Origin: JBBDMC01 sp963826055
GTDB taxonomy: Bacteria > Pseudomonadota > Alphaproteobacteria > Rhizobiales > Kaistiaceae
DNA: 64,000 nucleotides
NCBI GenBank assembly: GCA_963826055.1
Contig: CAWGVO010000009.1
Coordinates: 868,001-932,000, forward strand
Direction: 5' to 3'
The notes under the pieces: generated by a model
Database searches by the model: none
Told to the model about the DNA's origin: nothing
What the model saw: only the letters and a program-made list of their open reading frames with translations
Position numbers and translations under genes: made by a program
Part shown: one piece after another, positions 48,299 through 57,061 of the stretch
Layout: each line of letters starts with the position of its first letter
How positions within the stretch are numbered: position 1 is the first letter of the stretch

Positions 48299-49237
48299 AT
48301 GGCGTTCTTCGAAACCTCCCGGATCGATCGCCCGCTCGACGAGGCAATGGGTGGCGGCGTTGGCGACTACGTCGCCCTGCTGAAGCCGCGGGTGATGTCG
48401 CTGGTGGTCTTCACCGCCCTCGTCGGCATGGCGATCGCGCCGGGCCATATCCATCCGGTGATCGGCTTCGCCGCGCTCCTTTCGATAGCCGTCGGTGCCG
48501 GCGCCGCCGGTGCGCTCAACATGTGGTTCGACGCCGACATCGACCGGCTGATGCGCCGCACCGCCCGCCGGCCGATCCCCGCCGGTCACCTGGCGCCCGA
48601 GGATGCCCTTGCCTTCGGGCTGACCCTGGCGGTCGGCGCCGTGACCTTCCTCGGCCTCGTCGTCAACTGGCTGTCGGCGGCGCTGCTCGCCTTCACCATC
48701 TTCTTCTACGTCGTCGTCTACACGGTGTGGCTGAAGCGTACGACGCCGGAGAACATCGTCATCGGCGGCCTCGCCGGCGCCCTGCCGCCGATGATCGGCT
48801 GGGCGGCGGTGACCGGTTCGATCGGCCTGCCGAGCGTGGTCCTCGTCCTCATCATCTTCCTGTGGACCCCGCCCCACTTCTGGGCGCTGTCGCTCTATCG
48901 CTCGGATGACTACGCTCGCGCCGGGGTGCCGATGCTGCCCGTCGTCGCCGGTGCGGCGGTCACCAAGCGTCGCATCCTTCTCTATTCGATCGTCCTTGCC
49001 CTGGTCGCGTTGACGCCGTTCGCCCTCGGTTTCGCCGGCATCGCCTACGGCGTTGTTGCCGCGCTTTCCGGCGCCCTGTTCGTGGCGCTTGCCTGGCGCG
49101 TCCGCAGGAGCGGCGAAGACGCCGGCGGTGAGCGCGCCGCGCGCGACCTTTTCACCTTTTCCCTGCTGTATCTGTTCCTGCTGTTCGCCGTGCTCCTCGC
49201 CGAGGCAATGGGCGCGGGCCTGTCGGGGCCGGCATGA
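48299..49237 (+). CDS. ctaB: Protoheme IX farnesyltransferase
   Basis: CtaB (CyoE) adds farnesyl to heme b to make heme o, the precursor of heme a for subunit I. It is a UbiA-superfamily membrane enzyme: LLKPRVMSLVVFTALVGMAI, the first Asp-rich motif NMWFDADIDRLMRRTARRPIP and the second region VYTVWLKRTTPENIVIGG, GALPPMIGWAAVTG. FLWTPPHFWALSLYRSDDYARAGVPMLP is a strong family signature. 312 residues; unbroken. Its stop overlaps the coxF start by four bases (ATGA). Heme a synthase is not in the window. Confidence 0.96.
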   Translation: MAFFETSRIDRPLDEAMGGGVGDYVALLKPRVMSLVVFTALVGMAIAPGHIHPVIGFAALLSIAVGAGAAGALNMWFDADIDRLMRRTARRPIPAGHLAPEDALAFGLTLAVGAVTFLGLVVNWLSAALLAFTIFFYVVVYTVWLKRTTPENIVIGGLAGALPPMIGWAAVTGSIGLPSVVLVLIIFLWTPPHFWALSLYRSDDYARAGVPMLPVVAGAAVTKRRILLYSIVLALVALTPFALGFAGIAYGVVAALSGALFVALAWRVRRSGEDAGGERAARDLFTFSLLYLFLLFAVLLAEAMGAGLSGPA

Positions 49238-49464
49238 GCGGCCCGACCACCAAAGAGGCGTCTGCGCCGATGAGCCTGACCTTGAATGCCGATCGTGGCC
49301 AGCCGGAAGACGGCCTGGAGCGGGTCGTCCTGACCGACGCCCAGAAGCGCCGGCAGCGCGCCCGTTCCGTGGCGATCGCGCTAGCGCTGGCGGCCTTCGT
49401 CGCGCTGTTCTACGTCGTGACCATCGTCAAGCTCGGCGCGAACATCGCCAGCGCCCCGATGTGA
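49234..49464 (+). CDS. coxF: Small cytochrome oxidase operon protein CoxF
   Basis: A 76-residue protein with one membrane helix (ARSVAIALALAAFVALFYVV) near the C-terminus and a charged cytosolic part (LTDAQKRRQRARS). Gene position between ctaB and ctaG and the pattern KRRQRARSVAIALALA then VTIVKLGANI match the CoxF proteins of rhizobia. The role is presumed to be assembly or a small structural subunit. Translation is coupled to ctaB through an ATGA overlap. Unbroken. Confidence 0.85.
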   Translation: MSGPTTKEASAPMSLTLNADRGQPEDGLERVVLTDAQKRRQRARSVAIALALAAFVALFYVVTIVKLGANIASAPM

Positions 49465-49470
49465 GCGACG

Positions 49471-50073
49471 ATGGACCGGCAGCCCAACACCAGGCGCGCG
49501 CGCGCCAACTTCGGCCTCACGGCGGCCATCTGCGCGGTGTTCGTCGCCGGCATGGTCGGCGCCTCGTTCGCGGCGGTGCCGCTCTACCGCATCTTCTGCC
49601 AGGTGACCGGCTACGCCGGCACCACCCGCCAGGCGAACGCCGCCCCTGCCGATCTCGGCGACCGGTTCGTCACGGTTCGCTTCGATTCCAACATCTCCAA
49701 CGATCTCGGCTGGAGTTTCCGCCCGCTTCAGCGCGAGGTGAAGGTCCGGCTGGGCGAAGTCGGCCAGGTTTCCTTCCGCGCCGAGAACCGCACGTCGCGC
49801 ACCGAAACCGGCCGCGCGGTCTTCAATGTCACTCCCGACGCCGTCGGCGCCTACTTCAACAAGCTCGCCTGCTTCTGCTTCACCGACCAGACGCTGAAGC
49901 CGGGCGAGTCTGCCGACATGGGCGTAACTTTCTTCGTCGATCCCGCCTACGCCAAGGATCGCGATCTCGACACCATCACCACGATTACCCTGTCCTATAC
50001 CTTCTTCCCGGAGAAGGACGCCAAGCCGGTGGCTGCCGCCGCCGACACGCCGAAAAACGGAAACGCACTCTAA
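49471..50073 (+). CDS. ctaG: Cytochrome c oxidase assembly protein CtaG (Cox11)
   Basis: CtaG delivers copper to CuB of subunit I. One N-terminal membrane anchor (FGLTAAICAVFVAGMVGASF) with VPLYRIFCQVTGYAGTT leads to a periplasmic Ig-like domain with the copper-binding motif CFCF in NKLACFCFTDQTLKPGE. MGVTFFVDP and TITLSYTFFPEK complete the signature. 200 residues; unbroken. It starts 6 bp after coxF and acts in the same assembly pathway as the SCO and PCuAC proteins at 25-26 kb. Confidence 0.96.
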   Translation: MDRQPNTRRARANFGLTAAICAVFVAGMVGASFAAVPLYRIFCQVTGYAGTTRQANAAPADLGDRFVTVRFDSNISNDLGWSFRPLQREVKVRLGEVGQVSFRAENRTSRTETGRAVFNVTPDAVGAYFNKLACFCFTDQTLKPGESADMGVTFFVDPAYAKDRDLDTITTITLSYTFFPEKDAKPVAAAADTPKNGNAL

Positions 50074-50120
50074 CGACCCCGACCCCAATTTGGGCGCGGC
50101 TTCACATCGGAGCAATTGGA

Positions 50121-50963
50121 ATGGCCGAGGCGCACGCACACCATCAGAATCACCCCTATCACCTTGTCGACCCCAGTCCGTGGCCGGCGGTCGGTGCCGT
50201 GTCGGCGTTCGCGCTGGCCCTGGGCGCCATCTCCTTCATGCGCGGCAACGGTGCATGGTACCTCGCCCCGGGCGGTCTCGGCGTGCTCTACACGATGCTG
50301 GTGTGGTGGCGCGACGTCATCAGGGAATCGAACGAGGGCTTCCACACCAGGATCGTCCAGCTCGGCCTGCGCTACGGCATGATCCTGTTCATCGCTTCGG
50401 AGGTGATGTTCTTCGTAGCGTGGTTCTGGGCCTTCTTCGACGCCAGCCTCGGCGCCGACGCCGCCAAGCAGGTCTCCCGCGTCGCCTTCACCGGCGGCCA
50501 TTGGCCGCCGAAGGGGATCGAGGTGTTCGATCCGTGGCATTTCCCGCTGCTCAACACGCTGATCCTGCTCACCTCCGGCACCACGGTCACCTGGGCGCAC
50601 CATTCGCTGATCCACAACGACCGCCGCGGGCTGCTCTGGGGGCTGACGCTCACGATCCTGCTTGGCCTCACCTTCACCTGCGTGCAGGCCTATGAGTACT
50701 CCAACGCCTCGTTCTCGTTCGGCGGCAGCATCTACGGTTCGACCTTCTTCATGGCGACCGGTTTTCATGGCTTCCACGTCATCGTCGGCACGATCTTCCT
50801 GATCGTCTGTCTGATCCGCGCCTACCGCGGCGACTTCGTGCCCGAGCAGCACTTCGGCTTCGAGGCGGCCGCCTGGTACTGGCACTTCGTCGACGTGGTG
50901 TGGCTGTTCCTGTTCTTCTGCATATATGTGTGGGGCGGCTGGGGGGCCGTGCTCCACGAGTAA
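50121..50963 (+). CDS. ctaE: Cytochrome c oxidase subunit III
   Basis: The seven-helix structural subunit of the oxidase. It starts with a His-rich MAEAHAHHQNHPYHLVDPSP at the ATG 50121 with GGAG upstream. Motifs: WWRDVIRESNEGFHT, RYGMILFIASEVMFFVAWFW, NTLILLTSGTTVTWAHHSL, ATGFHGFHVIVGTIFLIVCL and AAWYWHFVDVVWLFLFFCIY. 280 residues is normal; unbroken. Confidence 0.96.
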   Translation: MAEAHAHHQNHPYHLVDPSPWPAVGAVSAFALALGAISFMRGNGAWYLAPGGLGVLYTMLVWWRDVIRESNEGFHTRIVQLGLRYGMILFIASEVMFFVAWFWAFFDASLGADAAKQVSRVAFTGGHWPPKGIEVFDPWHFPLLNTLILLTSGTTVTWAHHSLIHNDRRGLLWGLTLTILLGLTFTCVQAYEYSNASFSFGGSIYGSTFFMATGFHGFHVIVGTIFLIVCLIRAYRGDFVPEQHFGFEAAAWYWHFVDVVWLFLFFCIYVWGGWGAVLHE

Positions 50964-51016
50964 TGGCTGGCGCTCGGGCGGCCTCGGCCGCCCGATCCGC
51001 ATTTGAAGGCCCGACG

Positions 51017-51403
51017 ATGAGTTACGAGGACAAGGCCCTTTATCCGCCGCAGCCGGTGTTCTCCACCGGCGTGCACGGCCGCTGCCCGCGCTGCGGGGAG
51101 GGGGCGCTTTTCGACGGATTTCTGGCGGTCAGGCCGCGCTGCGACGCCTGTGGCCTCGACCTCTCCTTTGCCGATTCCGGCGATGGTCCGGCGGTCTTCA
51201 TCATGATGATCGTCGGCTTCATCGTCGTCGGCCTCGCGCTCTGGGTCGAATTCACTTTCCACCCGCCGTACTGGGTGCATGCGGTGTTGTGGGTGCCGTT
51301 GGTGCTCGGCCTGTCGATCGGCCTCCTGCGTCCGCTGAAGGGCGTTCTCATTGCCCAGCAATACCACCACCGGGCAGAGTTGGGCCGCCTGGAGGACGCC
51401 TGA
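51017..51403 (+). CDS. DUF983 family membrane protein
   Basis: A 128-residue protein with an N-terminal zinc-ribbon-like part (GRCPRCGEGALFDGF and RCDACGLDLSFADSGDGP, two CxxC pairs) and two membrane helices (VFIMMIVGFIVVGLALWVE and VLWVPLVLGLSIGLLRPLK). It is a regular companion of alphaproteobacterial cox clusters between ctaE and surf1. The function is unproven; a role in oxidase assembly is suggested by context alone. Unbroken. The ATG at 51017 gives MSYEDKALYPPQ. Confidence 0.92.
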   Translation: MSYEDKALYPPQPVFSTGVHGRCPRCGEGALFDGFLAVRPRCDACGLDLSFADSGDGPAVFIMMIVGFIVVGLALWVEFTFHPPYWVHAVLWVPLVLGLSIGLLRPLKGVLIAQQYHHRAELGRLEDA

Positions 51404-51408
51404 ACCCG

Positions 51409-52156
51409 GTGCGCCGCTTGCTGTGGCCGGCGGTGGCGACCGCGGTTGGCCTCGTCATCCTCATCTCCCTCGGCGTCTGGCAGATCCACCGGCTGCACTG
51501 GAAGGAGGCGCTGATCGCGCGGGTGGAGGCGGGGCTGGCCGCCGACCCGGTGCCGGCGCCGGGCCCCGCCGCCTGGCCGAGCCTCGACCTTGCCGACCTC
51601 GAATATCGGCCGGTTAGCGTCGCCGGCCACTACCTCAACGACCAGGAAATCTTCGTCAACGAACCGCTGACCGAGCCGCACGGCGCGCCGCGGCGGCTAC
51701 GGTTTCTTCGTCGTGACGCCGTTCGTCACCGACGACGGCTGGGTCGTCTACGTCAACCGCGGCTTCGTGCCGCGCGCGCAGAAGGACCCGGCGACACGCC
51801 CGGGGAGCGAGATCGAAGGCGAGACGACCGTCGTCGGCCCGGTGCGCCTGCCGCGCGACCGTTCCTGGTACATGCCCGCCGACGACGTTGCCCGCAACGA
51901 ATGGTTCTCCCGCGACCCGGCGCTGTTCGCCGCCGCTGAGGGGCACGATCCGGCGACCGTCGCCCCCTACACCATCGACGCCCGGTTCGACCCGTCGTTG
52001 CCGGACGGGCTGCCCCAGGGGGGCGAGACCATCGTCACGTTCCCCAACAACCACCTCCAGTACGTGATCACCTGGTTCGGCCTGGCGGCCGCCCTCGCGG
52101 GTGTCTTCGCCACCTTCGCGTGGTCGAGGCTGTCGGGCGGGCGCCGAGCGGCGTGA
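51409..52156 (+). CDS. surf1: SURF1 family oxidase assembly protein, frameshifted
   Basis: SURF1 helps insert heme a into subunit I. It has two membrane helices, one at each end: ATAVGLVILISLGVWQIHRL and VITWFGLAAALAGVFATFAW. Between them are YRPVSVAGHYLNDQEIFV, GFFVVTPFVTDDGWVVYVNR with GFVP, and FPNNHLQYVITWFGLA, all family signatures. One frameshift lies near 51700. The start is probably the GTG at 51409, six bases after the DUF983 stop, with GGAGGA 12 bases upstream. It closes the oxidase operon. Confidence 0.93.
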
Positions 52157-52322
52157 TCGGGGTCGCCGGTATCGGGCAGCCGGCTCAACAAAGCGCCTGA
52201 AACAAACCGTTACACGATCGCCCGTTGCCGGAAATAGTCGGCTTACATCGCCGTGGTGGTTTCACCGGCGTCGCCGCCGCGACCCCTAACGCACGGCGGC
52301 TCAACCGGAGAAAGGAACCTCC

Positions 52323-52544
52323 ATGTACCGCAAGATCGTTCTCGCCGCCGCGCTCGCAGCCTCGTTTGCCGCCCCCGCCTTCGCCGCCACCTACTACGTC
52401 GCGCAGGACTCCAGCAGCCACAAGTGCTCGGTCACCACGACCAAACCCGACGGCACAAAGATGGTCATGATTGGCACCGCGGGCTTCTCGTCCAAGACGG
52501 CCGCCGAAAAGGCCATGGGCTCCGACGCCGCCTGCAAGGCGTAG
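52323..52544 (+). CDS. Small secreted protein of unknown function
   Basis: A 73-residue product. The signal peptide MYRKIVLAAALAASFAAPAF ends AFAA, leaving about 51 residues with two Cys (HKCSVTT and DAACKA), probably a disulfide. The mature region has SSSHKCSVTTTKPDGTKMV and FSSKTAAEKAMGSDAACK. A good ribosome-binding site (GGAGAAAGGA) precedes the ATG. Unbroken. I do not recognise the family with certainty; similar short proteins occur in Hyphomicrobiales. It is 108 bp upstream of a two-component system. Confidence 0.75.
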   Translation: MYRKIVLAAALAASFAAPAFAATYYVAQDSSSHKCSVTTTKPDGTKMVMIGTAGFSSKTAAEKAMGSDAACKA

Positions 52545-52651
52545 TCTCTGAACGCCGCGTCAACATGCCACGCGCCGACCCGCCTCGCGGCCGGCGCGTG
52601 GTCCATTCGGTCGGCACAATTTCGACCAAATCCGGCGGCTAGAGGTCCGGC

Positions 52652-53425
52652 GTGCCCGGGCCAGACGAAATGCCCGAACCGACCGTTGTGCGAGGGCTAA
52701 CTTTGAAAGGCGCTCCGCAGATCCTCATCGTCGACGACGACCGCGAAATCCGCGAACTCGTCCGCGATTTCCTGTCGCGGCACGGCTTCCGCGTCGTTAC
52801 TGCCGGCGACGGCGCGTCCATGAACCTGGCGCTCGCCGGCAACAGGATCGACCTCGTCGTCCTCGACCTCATGCTGCCCGGCAAGGGCGGCCTCGACCTC
52901 TGCCGTGAATTGCGGGCGACCTCTTCGATCCCGATCCTGTTTCTGACGGCGATGGGCGAGGAAACCGACCGCATCGTCGGTCTCGAAATGGGCGCCGACG
53001 ACTATCTGGCGAAGCCCTTCAATCCGCGCGAGTTGCTCGCCCGCGTGCGCGCCGTGCTGCGCCGCGCCGCCGCCCCGGTCAATGCCGGTGCGAACAGCGC
53101 CGCCGCCAAACGGCTTCGTTTCGCCGGTTGGCTGATCGACTTCGGCCGCCGTCGCCTCGAGGCGCCCGATGGCGTCATCGTTGATCTGACCACGGGCGAA
53201 TACGAGCTGCTGATCGCTTTCGCGCAGCATCCTCAGCGCGTCCTGACGCGCAACCAGTTGATGGACCTGACGCGCGGCCGCGATGCGGCACCCTTCGACC
53301 GCAGCGTCGACGTTCAGGTCAGCCGCCTCAGGCGCAAGATCGAGACGGACCATCAGTCGCCGTCGAAAATCGTCACCGTGCGCGGAGACGGCTACATGTT
53401 CACGCCGGAGGTCGAGGCCGCATGA
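52652..53425 (+). CDS. OmpR-family response regulator
   Basis: A DNA-binding response regulator. The receiver domain shows ILIVDDDREIRELVRDFL, the phospho-acceptor Asp in LVVLDLMLPGKGGLDL, the Thr in FLTAMGEE, and the Lys in LAKPFNPRELLARV. The winged-helix domain has LTTGEYELLIAFAQHPQRVL, DRSVDVQVSRLRRKIE and TVRGDGYMF. The start is either a GTG at 52652 or the ATG at 52670. Unbroken. Its stop overlaps the kinase start (ATGA), so the pair is a single two-component operon. Confidence 0.95.
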   Translation: MPGPDEMPEPTVVRGLTLKGAPQILIVDDDREIRELVRDFLSRHGFRVVTAGDGASMNLALAGNRIDLVVLDLMLPGKGGLDLCRELRATSSIPILFLTAMGEETDRIVGLEMGADDYLAKPFNPRELLARVRAVLRRAAAPVNAGANSAAAKRLRFAGWLIDFGRRRLEAPDGVIVDLTTGEYELLIAFAQHPQRVLTRNQLMDLTRGRDAAPFDRSVDVQVSRLRRKIETDHQSPSKIVTVRGDGYMFTPEVEAA

Positions 53426-54909
53426 GGCGATTGCTGCCGGACGGCCTTGCCGCCTGGGCTCTCCTTATCCTCATCGGCGGGCTCGTCATCGCGGAAGTCG
53501 CCACCCTTGGCGCCATCTACGAGAAGCGGGCCATGGATACGCGCATGGCCGGGTTCTTTCACCTGGCCGAGCGAGTTTCCTCGGCCAGCCGGGCGCTGGC
53601 AGGTGAGCCCGCCGATCAGCGTCAGGTACTGGCGGACGCGCTCTCCGCGCCCACGTTTGGCATAGATGTCGGCTCGCGGCCGCGCGCCCACAGTGCCAGC
53701 GACAGCGACGGCGAGATCGCCGAGCTCGAGAGCATCATGCAGGTCGGGTTGGCGGAAAGCGGGATAACCGAGGTTGACGTCCAGCGCGGTGGCGGGCCAC
53801 TTGGCGACGCTGGCGCGGGCGCCGACCCGGGAGCAGGTGCGGGGCCCGTCGCCCGCTTCATTTCCGAAACGCAGGATCGGTACGCCGCCGAAAACTCCTA
53901 TGTCGTCTCGGTGCTGCTTGGCGATGCAAGCTGGGTCAATTTCACGATCCCTGTCCCGCCGTTGCCCCGTCTGTGGTCGACCGACACGGTCGCGCTGACC
54001 GCATTCGTGATTGGCCTCGTGCTGATCGCGTCGCTCTGGGCCCTGCGCCGGCTGACGGCGCCCTACGCCGTCATTGCCGGGGCGGCCGAGCGGCTGGGTC
54101 GGGATATCAACGCGCCGGCCCTTGCCGAGGGCGGCCCGCGCGAACTCAGGGCGGCGGCCCACGCTTTCAACCAGATGCAGGAACGGCTCAAGCGTTTGCT
54201 GAGCGACCGCGACCAGCTTGTGGCCGCGATTTCCCACGACTTGCGAACTCCTGCGACGCGATTGCGGCTCCGGGCCGAGTACGTCGCCGACGACACCCAG
54301 CGCACGCGCATGCTGGCCGATCTCGACGACATCGAGGCGATGACGCGTTCGGTACTCGCCTTCGCCCATGACAGCGCCCAGCCCGAACCCCGGGCCCACA
54401 TCGACGCAATCTCGCTGCTCGAATCGCTTTGCGGCGACCTGCCCGACGTGACGCTCGAGCTGTCGCCCGACCTGCCCGCGCGTCTGCCCCTGTCGGCGCG
54501 GCCGGTCGCGCTTCGCCGTTGCCTCGCCAACCTGATCGACAATGCCGTCCGCTATGGCAAACGCGCGCGGGTGTCGCTTGGCGTGGATGCGACGTCGGTG
54601 CGCGTCGTCGTCGATGATGATGGACCGGGAATTCCCGAAGCCGAGAACGAATCCGTATTTCGCCCGTTCCATCGCCTGGAAACGTCGCGCAACCGCGAGA
54701 CCGGCGGCACCGGCCTCGGCCTCACCATCGCCCGCAGCGTGGCGCGTGCTCACGGTGGCGATGTGCTTCTCGCCAATCGGCCGGGCGGCGGCCTGCGCGC
54801 CGAGGTGGTGTTGCCACGCGGACCGGCGGGCGAGCCCGCCGGCTTTGACGCCGCGGCGGCGCGTCCCCGTCGCGCTCGTTTGGCCGGCCTGATCGAGGGG
54901 CGGGTCTAG
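53422..54909 (+). CDS. Sensor histidine kinase of the EnvZ type
   Basis: An inner-membrane sensor kinase for the preceding regulator. Two membrane helices (LAAWALLILIGGLVIAEVAT near residue 10 and TVALTAFVIGLVLIASLWAL near 190) enclose a periplasmic domain of about 150 residues with a Gly/Ala-rich linker. HAMP, then the dimerisation domain with the phospho-accepting His in AAISHDLRTPATRLRLRAEY. ATPase motifs: N box NLIDNAVRYG, G1 DDDGPGIP and G2 GGTGLGLTIA. 495 residues; unbroken. The signal is unknown. It converges with yqgE, overlapping by four bases. Confidence 0.94.
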   Translation: MRRLLPDGLAAWALLILIGGLVIAEVATLGAIYEKRAMDTRMAGFFHLAERVSSASRALAGEPADQRQVLADALSAPTFGIDVGSRPRAHSASDSDGEIAELESIMQVGLAESGITEVDVQRGGGPLGDAGAGADPGAGAGPVARFISETQDRYAAENSYVVSVLLGDASWVNFTIPVPPLPRLWSTDTVALTAFVIGLVLIASLWALRRLTAPYAVIAGAAERLGRDINAPALAEGGPRELRAAAHAFNQMQERLKRLLSDRDQLVAAISHDLRTPATRLRLRAEYVADDTQRTRMLADLDDIEAMTRSVLAFAHDSAQPEPRAHIDAISLLESLCGDLPDVTLELSPDLPARLPLSARPVALRRCLANLIDNAVRYGKRARVSLGVDATSVRVVVDDDGPGIPEAENESVFRPFHRLETSRNRETGGTGLGLTIARSVARAHGGDVLLANRPGGGLRAEVVLPRGPAGEPAGFDAAAARPRRARLAGLIEGRV

Positions 54910-55517
54910 GCGTGGCCGGCTTCGCTGGCGAGCCGGCTCGGGTCGACGCCGATCAGCGCCATGGCGCGGTCGTACTTGCTGTCGAGGTCGCTGTCGAAGA
55001 TGAGTTCCGGCCTCGCCGGGCAGTGCAGCCAGCCGTTGGCCTGGATCTCGCTTTCAAGCTGGCCCGGCGCCCAGCCGGCATAGCCGAGCGCGAGCAGGGC
55101 GCTGCGCGGTCCGCTGCCGCCGGCGATCGCCTTGAGGATCTCGAGCGTCGCCGTCAGCGAGATGTTCTCGTCGATCGGCAGCGTCGAGTTCTCGACGAAA
55201 TAGTCGGCGCTGTGCAGCACGAAGCCGCGGCCGGTCTCGACCGGGCCACCGCGATGCACCCGCATGCGCCCGACCGGGCCCGGCAGGCGGATTTCCGGCC
55301 CCTCGGGAATGATGTCGAGCTGCACCAGCAGGTCGCGGAAGGTGATCTGCGGCGCCGGCTGGTTGATGGTGATGCCCATGGCGCCGTCGGGCGAGTGGGC
55401 GCAGATGTAGACCACCGTCCGCGTGAAGCGGTTGTCCTGCATGCCCGGCATGGCAATAAGGAAGTGGCCGTCGAGATAGCCTCGACCGGAAGCCTTGCTG
55501 GGCTCGCGCGCGACCAT
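54906..55517 (-). CDS. YqgE/AlgH family protein
   Basis: A 203-residue cytosolic protein of UPF0301. The pattern GYLDGHFLIAMPGMQDNRFT, TVVYICAHSPDGAMGITIN, RVHRGGPVETGRGFVLHSAD and LGYAGWAPGQLESEIQANGW is diagnostic. The biochemical role of the family is not settled. Unbroken and of normal length. It is convergent with the histidine kinase. Confidence 0.94.
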   Translation of the reverse strand: MVAREPSKASGRGYLDGHFLIAMPGMQDNRFTRTVVYICAHSPDGAMGITINQPAPQITFRDLLVQLDIIPEGPEIRLPGPVGRMRVHRGGPVETGRGFVLHSADYFVENSTLPIDENISLTATLEILKAIAGGSGPRSALLALGYAGWAPGQLESEIQANGWLHCPARPELIFDSDLDSKYDRAMALIGVDPSRLASEAGHA

Positions 55518-55645
55518 GTCGAAAAGCCTAGCACCATCCCGTTAAAATGAAACCCACATGCCCTAAAAGGGTAGATTCACAGGGGTTTCACGAACAAATG
55601 AACCCCTGCGACGCCGCGCCCGTCGCGGATTAACAATTGCGCGCT

Positions 55646-56490
55646 ATGTTTGCCGCGATGACCTTGCCGAGACGATGGTTTGTCCGTTTGGCGTTGACCG
55701 CCGCGCTCGCCGCGCCCTGCGGGGCGCCGGCGCTTGCCGCCGTTGGCGACTGGGCGAGCGGTGCCGAAGCGAGGGTGCGCCTGATCGCCGCCGGGATCGA
55801 CGAGGACGGCCGTCTCGTCGCCGGCATCGAGATAGCGCTGCCGCCCGGCTGGAAGACCTACTGGCGCAGCCCCGGTGATGCCGGCATCGCACCGATCGTC
55901 GACTTCGCCGCCTCGAAGAACCTCGGGCGCGGCCGATGTGCGTTTCCCGCCGCCCCAGCGATCCGACGATGGCTACACCGTCACCAACGTTTACGACCAC
56001 TCCGTCATCCTGCCGGTCAGCGCCGCCGTCCCCGACACCAATGGTGCCGTCGATCTCACCGTCGACCTCAAGCTCGGGGTCTGCCAGGAGATTTGCGTGC
56101 CCGACGAGGTCACCGCGCACGTGGTCGTGCCAGCCGGCGAGACCGACGCGGTGGCCGACAAGATGCTGGCCGCACGCGCGTGCCGCACTGCCCGGCCCGC
56201 CAAACCCCGGCGTGTTTTCCGTCGACAGCGTCTCCCGCGACGGCGGCACCGACGGGCGCCCCGTCTTTCGCTTCTCGCTGACGACGCCGGACCCGGCCGA
56301 CACCACCGTCTTCGTCGAGGGGCCGCCCGACTGGTACGCCGGCGCGCCGGTTCCGGCCGGGGAGGGCGCCGGCGCCTACACCGTCAAGTTCGACCGCCTC
56401 GTCGCCAAGACGCCGATCGCCGGGGCGCAACTCCGCTTCACCGTCGTCTCCGGCGGCCGCGCCATCGAGCAGACGTTGGGCCTCGACTAG
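55646..56490 (+). CDS. DsbD N-terminal-domain-like periplasmic protein, frameshifted
   Basis: An exported protein with a signal peptide (RRWFVRLALTAALAAPCGAP, cleavage near ALAAVG) and two Ig-like domains resembling the alpha domain of DsbD (PF11412). The first has ALPPGWKTYWRSPGDAGIAP and DLKLGVCQEICVPDE with a CQEIC pair; the second ends GGRAIEQTLGLD. Frameshifts lie near 55930 and 56180. There is no membrane part and no CxxC thioredoxin domain, so it would only receive or hand on electrons, or serve an unrelated role. Start at the ATG at 55646; another at 55658 is possible. Confidence 0.82.
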
Positions 56491-56543
56491 GGTGTCCCGG
56501 TCCGCTAGGTCATCGGCACTGCAATCTCGAAGGGAATAGAACC

Positions 56544-57032
56544 ATGATCAAGGTGGGCGACCGCCTGCCGGAAGGCACTTTCCGCATCAAGAACGACGAT
56601 GGCTCCGTCAGGGAGGTCACGACCGGCGAATTGTTCGCCGGCCAGAAGGTGGTGCTGGTCGGCGTCCCCGGCGCCTTCACGACCACCTGCCACAACGCCC
56701 ACATCCCGCAGTTCGTCGCCAATGCCGATGACCTCAAGACGCGCGGCGTCGATCGCATCGTGGTATTGGCCGTCAATGACCATCACGTCATGAAGGTGTG
56801 GGGCGAGTCCCTCGGCGGTGCCGGCAAGATCGACTTCGTCGCCGACGGCGCCGGCGTCTATGCCGACGCACTCGGGCTCGCCGTCGACATGAGCGGGGGC
56901 GGCCTCGGCAAGCGGCTGAAGCGCTTTTCGGCGCTGGTGGAGGACGGCGTCGTCAAGACGCTGAACTTCGAGCCGGAGGGTGGCAAGGGCATCCAGACGA
57001 CCGGCGCCGCCACCATGCTGGGCCAGCTTTGA
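56544..57032 (+). CDS. Peroxiredoxin, Prx5 type
   Basis: A 162-residue thiol peroxidase that reduces hydrogen and alkyl peroxides. The peroxidatic Cys is in VGVPGAFTTTCHNAHIPQFV, the Prx5/AhpE-like active site. FEPEGGKGIQTTGAATML at the C-terminus is typical. No other Cys is visible, so it is of the one-Cys type in this subfamily. The ribosome-binding site GAAGGGAA precedes the ATG. Unbroken. It is convergent with rnhA; a truncated palindromic repeat fills the gap. Confidence 0.93.
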   Translation: MIKVGDRLPEGTFRIKNDDGSVREVTTGELFAGQKVVLVGVPGAFTTTCHNAHIPQFVANADDLKTRGVDRIVVLAVNDHHVMKVWGESLGGAGKIDFVADGAGVYADALGLAVDMSGGGLGKRLKRFSALVEDGVVKTLNFEPEGGKGIQTTGAATMLGQL

Positions 57033-57061
57033 AGCAATTCCGGGGAAAGCGAACGGCATGA
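57030..57061. repeat. RIME-like palindromic repeat, copy 3 (left-end remnant)
   Basis: AGCAATTCCGGGGAAAGCG directly after the peroxiredoxin stop resembles the left arm of copies 1 and 2 (AGCAATTCCAGGAAAAGTG). The right arm is missing. It also lies between convergent genes (peroxiredoxin and rnhA). Confidence 0.45.
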
